Of a DNA stretch of 64,000 nt, positions 59,040 through 64,000 are shown piece by piece. Where the stretch lies: NCBI GenBank assembly GCA_964501725.1, contig CAZCTO010000001.1:124001-188000 (forward strand). Reading direction: 5' to 3'. The notes under the pieces are model-generated. The model was not told the origin of the DNA. It worked only from the letters and a program-made list of their open reading frames with translations, and did no database searches. The position numbers were made by a program, and so were the translations under genes. Every line of letters begins with the position of its first letter. Position 1 is the first letter of the stretch. Source of the DNA: CAZCTO01 sp964501725 (GTDB taxonomy: Bacteria > Bacillota > Clostridia > Saccharofermentanales > Saccharofermentanaceae).

Positions 59040-59606
59040 TCAGATTTCCATCAGATCTTTCACTTTTACTTCAGATGCTTTGTCAATATCCTTAATAAAT
59101 TTGTCTGTCATTTTTTGAATTTTCTCTTCAAAATCGGCCATCTCATCATCGGTTATTTCTTTCTTTTTATGAATCGCACGGTACTTATCGATAGTATCTC
59201 TGCGAATATTTCGGACTGCTACCTTAGCTTCCTCGGCGTAGTTATGAACACTCTTAACCAAATCTTTCCTTCGCTCTTCGGACAAAATCGGAAATGCCAA
59301 CCTGATTATTTTACCGTCGTTGGATGGATTGATACCCAAATCAGAGGCCTGAATGGCTTTTTCCACTTCTCTTAACATGGAAGGATCCCATGGTGTTAGT
59401 GTGATCATTCTGGGTTCAGGGACTTGAATATTCGCAACTGCATTCAGCGGCGATTTCACGCCGTAATATTCAACCGTGATACGATCGAGAACATGCGGAT
59501 TCGCACGCCCTGCCCGTAAAGCATTGAAATTCTCACTCAGATTCTGAATTGTCTTATGCATTCTCTCCTCAATATGGTCGTAATCTTCTTTGGTGATCGT
59601 TTGCAT
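59040..59606 (-). CDS. frr: Ribosome recycling factor
   Basis: 188 residues, typical length. ERMHKTIQNLSENFNALRAGRANPHVLDRI, YYGVKSPLNAVANIQVPEPR, and ILSEERRKDLVK ... VAVRNIRRD are family hallmarks. It splits ribosomes after termination with EF-G. It starts 34 nt after pyrH with GGGAGGAATAGTGT before ATG 59606. Confidence 0.97.
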   Translation of the reverse strand: MQTITKEDYDHIEERMHKTIQNLSENFNALRAGRANPHVLDRITVEYYGVKSPLNAVANIQVPEPRMITLTPWDPSMLREVEKAIQASDLGINPSNDGKIIRLAFPILSEERRKDLVKSVHNYAEEAKVAVRNIRRDTIDKYRAIHKKKEITDDEMADFEEKIQKMTDKFIKDIDKASEVKVKDLMEI

Positions 59607-59640
59607 ACACTATTCCTCCCATTCATTGTTGTTAACAATA

Positions 59641-60348
59641 TTACTCCACCAATGTTCCAATATTTTCCCCGTGAATGATTCTAATTATATTATCCGGATC
59701 CTCCATCGAAAAAACCATAATGGATGTTTTATTATCTCTGCACAGTGCCGCTGCAGTCGCATCCATGACCTGCAGGTTGTTTTGCAGAATGTTGTCATGA
59801 GTGACTCTCTCGTATCGCTTGGCGTCCGGATATATATTCGGATCCTTATCATAGACGCCGTCAACCATAGTCGCTTTGCAGAAAATCTCTGCCTCGATTT
59901 CAGCGGCTCTCAGTGCGGCTCCGGTATCTGTGGAGAAAAACGGGTTGCCGGTTCCGCAGGCAAAGATAACTACTCTTTTCTTTTCGAGATGACGTATGGC
60001 ACGCTTGCGAATATACGGCTCCGCCATTTGACGAATTTCCACGGCAGACAACACTCTGGTAACCACACCGGCTTGCTCAAGTGCGTCTGAAAGCGCCAGT
60101 GAATTCATCATCGTCGCCAGCATTCCCATGTGATCCGCAGTTACTCTGTCCATTGATTTACTGGTTCGACCGCGCCAGAAGTTCCCTCCGCCTACGACGA
60201 CCGCAACTTCCACCCCGGCGTCCACCACATTCTTAATCATCGCGCTGATCCTTTTCAGAACACTATCATCGATGCCGGACTTCTTGTCTCCCGCCAAAGC
60301 CTCACCGCTGATTTTCAGCAAAATTCTTTTGTAAACCGGTTCACTCAT
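59641..60348 (-). CDS. pyrH: UMP kinase
   Basis: A 235-residue bacterial UMP kinase (amino-acid-kinase fold). KRILLKISGEALAG binds phosphate; VVVGGGNFWRGR and DHMGMLATMMNSLALSDALE bind UMP; FACGTGNPFFSTDTGAALRA and KATMVDGVYDKDP complete the site. GGAGGTGTTTTTTT precedes ATG 60348. It lies just after the tsf terminator, so it needs its own promoter or read-through. Confidence 0.97.
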   Translation of the reverse strand: MSEPVYKRILLKISGEALAGDKKSGIDDSVLKRISAMIKNVVDAGVEVAVVVGGGNFWRGRTSKSMDRVTADHMGMLATMMNSLALSDALEQAGVVTRVLSAVEIRQMAEPYIRKRAIRHLEKKRVVIFACGTGNPFFSTDTGAALRAAEIEAEIFCKATMVDGVYDKDPNIYPDAKRYERVTHDNILQNNLQVMDATAAALCRDNKTSIMVFSMEDPDNIIRIIHGENIGTLVE

Positions 60349-60411
60349 AAAAAAACACCTCCGAGAATTCGGCTGATTTCACCTTCATACATTCTATACG
60401 TTTCTATCAAT

Positions 60412-60452
60412 AAAAAAAAGCCGCCACTTCAAAAAAGTGGCGGCTAAAAAAA
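60412..60452 (-). terminator. Terminator after tsf
   Basis: An 11-bp stem (AGCCGCCACTT with AAGTGGCGGCT) and a 5-nt loop, followed on the minus strand by eight T. It ends the rpsB-tsf transcript. Confidence 0.92.
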
Positions 60453-60471
60453 TCATAGCTTTGAGTACAGA

Positions 60472-61122
60472 TTATTTTATTTGCTTCATAACTTCATCCG
60501 CGAAGTTCTCTTCCTTCTTTGCCAAGCCCTCGCCCATCTCATATCGGGTGAAGCGACGGATCGAAACATTCTCTCCGATGGAAGCAATGAGCTCTTTCAG
60601 AACGATCTCGACGGTCTTGGAATCATCCTTAACGAATTCCTGCTCCAGGAGACAATTCTCTTTGTAGAATTTCGCAATGGATCCTTCGACGATTTTGTCC
60701 AGAATCTTTTCCGGCTTGCCTTCGTTTAATGCCTTATTGCGAATAATCTCTTTCTCTTTTTCAATTTCGGATTCCGGTACGTCCGCACGCGCAACCCACT
60801 TGGGACTTGTTGCGGCTATCTGCATTCCGATTTCATGTACAAAAGAACGGAACGTTTCGTTTTTTGCGGCAAAATCGGTCTCGATATTTACCTCAAGAAG
60901 AACGCCGATACGTCCGCCGGCATGGATGTACGCATCAACTATTCCTTCGGAAGCAATTCTGCCGGACTTCTTTGCGGCAGAAGCGATCCCTTTTTCACGC
61001 AACCATGCAACTGCCTTCTCGACGTCGCCGTTGCTTTCCTGAAGTGCTCTTTTACAATCCATTATTCCGGAACCCGTCATTTCGCGAAGTTCTTTAACCT
61101 GTGCAGCAGTGATCTCAGCCAT
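60472..61122 (-). CDS. tsf: Elongation factor Ts
   Basis: 216 residues, the short type common in many Gram-positives and thermophiles (E. coli has 283). ITAAQVKELREMTGSGIMDCKRAL, then VLLEVNIETDFAAKNETF (the TDF motif that acts on EF-Tu) and a single core repeat. It exchanges the nucleotide on EF-Tu. It follows rpsB by 57 nt. Confidence 0.97.
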   Translation of the reverse strand: MAEITAAQVKELREMTGSGIMDCKRALQESNGDVEKAVAWLREKGIASAAKKSGRIASEGIVDAYIHAGGRIGVLLEVNIETDFAAKNETFRSFVHEIGMQIAATSPKWVARADVPESEIEKEKEIIRNKALNEGKPEKILDKIVEGSIAKFYKENCLLEQEFVKDDSKTVEIVLKELIASIGENVSIRRFTRYEMGEGLAKKEENFADEVMKQIK

Positions 61123-61179
61123 ATATATTCCTCCATTCGTTTTAGGAAACAGAATTCCTTATACTTGTGCGTGTCGTGA

Positions 61180-62019
61180 TTATGCCTCTACGGCAACCGG
61201 AGCAGCTTCTGAAGCTTCCGGAGCGGTTTCTTCCTTAACTTCACTGAAAAGTGTCTCATTGACGCTCACAGAGGCTTTGTCGTCTTCAGCATCAGCAGAG
61301 ACAGGCTCAACAGAAGCGGCTGCATCGTCAAATTGCTCACCCTGACGAGCTTCGATAACCGCGTCAGCCATACGACCCGCAATCAATTTGACCGCGCGAA
61401 TGGCATCGTCGTTACCGGGGATAACGTAGTCAACTTCTTCAGGATCACAGTTTGTATCTACGATTGCAACAAGGGGTATGCCCAGCCTTCTGGCTTCGGC
61501 AACCGCGAGGTGTTCCTTCTTCGTGTCCACAACAAAAATAACGGAAGGAAGTCTGTTCATTCCCTGGATTCCGCCGAGATTCTTCTCGAGCTTTTCCATT
61601 TCCAAACGCAGTTTTGCTACTTCCTTCTTGGTTCTCAGTTCAAAAGAACCGTCAACAGACATCCGCTGCAGTTCGTTCAATCGTCCGATTCTTCTGCGAA
61701 TCGTCGAGAAATTCGTCAGTGTGCCGCCGAGCCAACGGTTATTGATGAAAAACATTCCGCAGCGAAGTGCCTCTTCAGAAATTGAATCCTGCGCCTGCTT
61801 CTTCGTTCCGACAAAAAGAACAAGTCCGCCGTCCATAGCAATCTGCCGGACGAACATGTATGCTTCGTCCGCTTTCCGGACGGTCTTCTGAAGATCGATG
61901 ATGTGGATTCCGTTGCGCTCCGTGTAAATGAATTCCGCCATTTTCGGATTCCAGCGACGTGTCTGATGACCAAAGTGCACGCCTGCTTCCAGGAGCTGTT
62001 TCATAGAAATTACCGGCAT
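61180..62019 (-). CDS. rpsB: Ribosomal protein S2
   Basis: 279 residues. ISMKQLLEAGVHFGHQTRRWNPKM, then FINNRWLGGTLTNFSTI and IPLVAIVDTNCDPEEVDYVIPGNDDAIRAV are canonical. The last 45 residues form an acidic, Ala/Glu-rich tail beyond the standard core, as in some Clostridia. AGAGGAGG lies 8 nt before ATG 62019. rpsB-tsf is the conserved order. The 5' leader contains a stable hairpin that could regulate it. Confidence 0.97.
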   Translation of the reverse strand: MPVISMKQLLEAGVHFGHQTRRWNPKMAEFIYTERNGIHIIDLQKTVRKADEAYMFVRQIAMDGGLVLFVGTKKQAQDSISEEALRCGMFFINNRWLGGTLTNFSTIRRRIGRLNELQRMSVDGSFELRTKKEVAKLRLEMEKLEKNLGGIQGMNRLPSVIFVVDTKKEHLAVAEARRLGIPLVAIVDTNCDPEEVDYVIPGNDDAIRAVKLIAGRMADAVIEARQGEQFDDAAASVEPVSADAEDDKASVSVNETLFSEVKEETAPEASEAAPVAVEA

Positions 62020-62045
62020 AAAAAAATCCTCCTCTGTTTTACATC

Positions 62046-62090
62046 CACGGGTGCGAACCGAGCCTTACGGCACAAAGAAAGTGCCCCGTG
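62046..62090 (-). promoter_or_regulatory. Structured element in the rpsB leader
   Basis: In the 83-nt leader, CACGGG (5') pairs with CCCGTG (3') and encloses an inner hairpin GCAC-TTTCTTT-GTGC and a second 18-nt arm. It may be an S2-binding autoregulatory site, by analogy with other ribosomal protein leaders; the family is not known to me in this phylum. Confidence 0.4.
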
Positions 62091-62108
62091 TGTTTTTTTT
62101 GCTACTAG

Positions 62109-62137
62109 ATACTATCATGAGCGAATTTATTAATCAA
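62109..62137 (-). promoter_or_regulatory. rpsB-tsf promoter
   Basis: On the minus strand TTGATT (62132-62137), 17 nt, then TAGTAT (62109-62114), giving a leader of about 83 nt. Confidence 0.65.
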
Positions 62138-62247
62138 TACAGAATATGTGTTTTTAATCAAAAACAAGGCCAATTTGTCGGTCTGCGCGCGAGTGTCTGC
62201 CAGAAGAATGATACAATGCACGTAATAAACGATTATAGAGGTATAAT

Positions 62248-63594
62248 ATGACAAACGTTTCAAAGTCCGAGCCGACAAAACAGACACCCGATTTTTTCGA
62301 GGTATTGTCTGAGTTGATATCCATACCCAGTGTCAAATCGGAGCCATTGCCCGATGCTCCTTACGGAAAATATACTGCCCGGGCTTTGGATTATATGTTG
62401 TCGCTTGGAAGAGAATACGGATTTTCGGTAAAGAACCTTGATGGTCGCGTCGGATATATTGAGTGGGGAACGGGTGATAAGATGATGGCTATTCTATGCC
62501 ATCTTGATGTCGTTCCTCCGGGTGACGGTTGGGATTCCGATCCATACACACTGACACGAAGAAACGGACTGCTTATCGGTCGTGGCGTCATTGACGATAA
62601 GGGTCCTGCGGTTTGTGTCTTTTTTTCTCTACTTCGTTTAAAAAACGAGGGCTTCACTCCGCCCTGCAGGATAAGGTTGATTCTTGGGTTAGACGAAGAA
62701 CACGGTTGCTCATGCATGGAATATTATGTTAAGCACGAAGAGCTGCCGATTGCAGGGTTCACTCCCGATGCTGATTTTCCGGCAATATTTGCGGAGAAGG
62801 GAATTCTTGAGATTTCACTTTCCGGCAAGCCTTCCGGTTCATGCCTTGCCAGCGCAGGAGAAGCGCCTAATATGGTCCCGTCATCCTGCAATATATCGTT
62901 TACGGACACAGGCGACTCTTTTTCTGCACAAGGTATACCCGCACACGCTTCGACTCCGGACGCAGGAGTAAATGCAATTTTGGAAGCATTATCCCAAATC
63001 CCTGCGGAAAGGTTATCGGGTGAGCCGGTTCTTGCTTTTATCAACAAGTATTTTGCAGATGAAATGTCCGCAGATCTATTCATTTCTTCTGCCCTTCCCG
63101 ATATTTCCGGTGAGCTTACAATCAATCCTTCCATCCTGACCATTAACGAACGGATCGCTTCCATTACGCTCGACATTCGTTATCCCGTCAAAAGTAATGT
63201 GAATCAGATTCTTCAAGAGATTTCGGACAATGCAACGGGTTTTGATCTTCATATGGAAATCATCAGCCATCTCCGGCCCAAGTTCATTGATCCCGAGTCC
63301 GAGCAAATCAGGAATCTGTTATCCGTTTATGAAAAACACCAGGCTTCGCTGTGCAAATTATTCCGCGAATCTAATATCCCCCCACCGGAAGCGGTCTATC
63401 CGGTACTCCCGGTCGCAATCGGCGGAGGAACCTATGCAAGAACAATGCCGGGTATTGTTGCCTTTGGCCCGACTCTTCCTTGGGAAGAATCGCAGATGCA
63501 TCGAAAAAACGAAGGATTCAGCGAGTCCGTTGCACTACAATTAATTGATCTTTACAAAGACGCAATAAAGAATCTCAGTGAAAATATCGGTTAA
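62248..63594 (+). CDS. Sapep/PepV-type M20 dipeptidase
   Basis: A 448-residue metallopeptidase. Metal ligands appear in LCHLDVVPPGDGW (His), GRGVIDDKGPAV (Asp), GLDEEHGCSCM (Glu pair) and TPDADFPAIFAEKG (Asp), and the distal His region is AIGGGTYART. The plan with a lid domain matches the Firmicute Sapep/PepV dipeptidases, which cleave dipeptides and beta-Ala-His-like substrates in the cytoplasm. GAGGTATAAT precedes ATG 62248 by a short gap. It is a single gene, divergent from rpsB and convergent with the NlpC/P60 gene. Confidence 0.9.
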   Translation: MTNVSKSEPTKQTPDFFEVLSELISIPSVKSEPLPDAPYGKYTARALDYMLSLGREYGFSVKNLDGRVGYIEWGTGDKMMAILCHLDVVPPGDGWDSDPYTLTRRNGLLIGRGVIDDKGPAVCVFFSLLRLKNEGFTPPCRIRLILGLDEEHGCSCMEYYVKHEELPIAGFTPDADFPAIFAEKGILEISLSGKPSGSCLASAGEAPNMVPSSCNISFTDTGDSFSAQGIPAHASTPDAGVNAILEALSQIPAERLSGEPVLAFINKYFADEMSADLFISSALPDISGELTINPSILTINERIASITLDIRYPVKSNVNQILQEISDNATGFDLHMEIISHLRPKFIDPESEQIRNLLSVYEKHQASLCKLFRESNIPPPEAVYPVLPVAIGGGTYARTMPGIVAFGPTLPWEESQMHRKNEGFSESVALQLIDLYKDAIKNLSENIG

Positions 63595-63637
63595 TCACGT
63601 GTGATAACTCATTTCTGATCTACGGAAATGTAATAAA

Positions 63638-64000
63638 TTATACAAATCTGCGTATTGTAGTTACGCTACCCATCGAAAAGTTAGCGAGTACAACTTTATG
63701 AAGCCTGCTGGAAGCATGCACGATTTGACCGTTTCCTATGTAAAGTCCGACGTGATCCACAACGCCGTCTCCGGAATAGTCATAACAAATAACATCTCCC
63801 AACTTAATATCTGCTTCGGATACCGGCGAGCCCAATTTCGATATGGAAGATGACTTATGCGGCAGATAATAGTTGTAGAAGTTGGCATACACATATGAAA
63901 CATATCCGGAGCAATCAAACCCGCTGGTTGACATTCCCGTATAAACATAAGGAACACCAATCAGTGATTTTGCATAGGTCGCGAGATCTGATGATGACGG
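63638..64000 (-). CDS. NlpC/P60 peptidoglycan hydrolase, C-terminal part
   Basis: The last 120 residues of a protein that continues past the right edge. The NlpC/P60 domain is complete in its catalytic parts: Cys in GFDCSGYVSYVYANF, His in VDHVGLYIGNGQIVHAS, and a second His in VHASSRLHKVV. The upstream AKSLIGVPYVYTGMS also fits. Such enzymes cut the D-Glu-diaminopimelate bond in cell-wall peptides. The ATG at 63934 is internal: the domain reads in frame up to 64000, so the start is outside the window. Signal peptide and SH3 or other modules cannot be seen. Confidence 0.9.
   Translation of the reverse strand, partial: PSSSDLATYAKSLIGVPYVYTGMSTSGFDCSGYVSYVYANFYNYYLPHKSSSISKLGSPVSEADIKLGDVICYDYSGDGVVDHVGLYIGNGQIVHASSRLHKVVLANFSMGSVTTIRRFV

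Overview
The window reads as a chromosomal segment of a low-to-mid GC Firmicute of class Clostridia. The evidence is PolC-type DNA polymerase, a PASTA-domain Ser/Thr kinase paired with a PP2C phosphatase, an infC-rpmI-rplT operon behind what looks like an L20-type leader, a ClpE-type ATPase, Sir2, a Ktr-like potassium system and tRNA genes with encoded CCA. A dockerin-tagged protein next to a membrane-anchored cohesin-like protein suggests the Clostridia that make cellulosome-type modules (Saccharofermentans/Ruminococcaceae-like). That placement is inference. Almost everything is housekeeping. I see no insertion sequence, prophage, CRISPR array or rRNA, and no gene-free stretch longer than about 300 bases.

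Layout. 1-8149 (minus): the start of a sirtuin cut by the left edge, a PH-domain protein, a transglutaminase-like lipoprotein, a membrane-anchored protein with a degenerate deacetylase-like domain, and topoisomerase IV (parE-parC). 8381-11239 (plus): a MarR regulator and a MacB-like ABC transporter. 11294-12769 (minus): tRNA-Arg and tRNA-Gly, an SH3 lipoprotein and a GNAT acetyltransferase. 12896-14809 (plus): nadE. 14856-19079 (minus): the dockerin/cohesin pair. 19274-21006 (minus): tRNA-His, -Gln and -Lys and a flavoprotein. 21129-22337 (plus): argJ. 22334-27813 (minus): uvrA-clpE. 27991 (plus): tRNA-Glu. 28152-31504 (minus): aconitase and citrate synthase. 31636-36493 (minus): infC-rpmI-rplT-rRNA methylase-ktrA-ktrA-ktrB behind an attenuator leader. 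36620 (plus): an aminotransferase.

37811-58960 (minus) is one very long run of sixteen genes: uppS-cdsA-dxr-rseP-ispG-polC-priA-def-fmt-rsmB-rlmN-prpC-prkC-rsgA-rpe-thiN. Isoprenoid and undecaprenyl synthesis, lipid synthesis, replication, translation initiation, rRNA modification and cell-wall-sensing phosphorylation are strung together, with five consecutive 4-nt start/stop overlaps in the middle. Upstream lie frr, pyrH, tsf and rpsB (59040-62019), then a PepV-type dipeptidase on the plus strand and the end of an NlpC/P60 hydrolase at the right edge.

The points I find most worth a second look are: PolC whose embedded proofreading exonuclease has lost most of its metal-binding acids; a two-gene cohesin/dockerin system that would tether a putative glucosaminidase to a transmembrane scaffold with a long cytoplasmic tail; infC with an apparent AUC start codon behind an attenuator; a pseudo-deacetylase attached to the topoisomerase IV operon; a PASTA kinase with an added extracellular repeat domain; and several clean palindromes overlapping promoters (acn, argJ, marR, uvrA).
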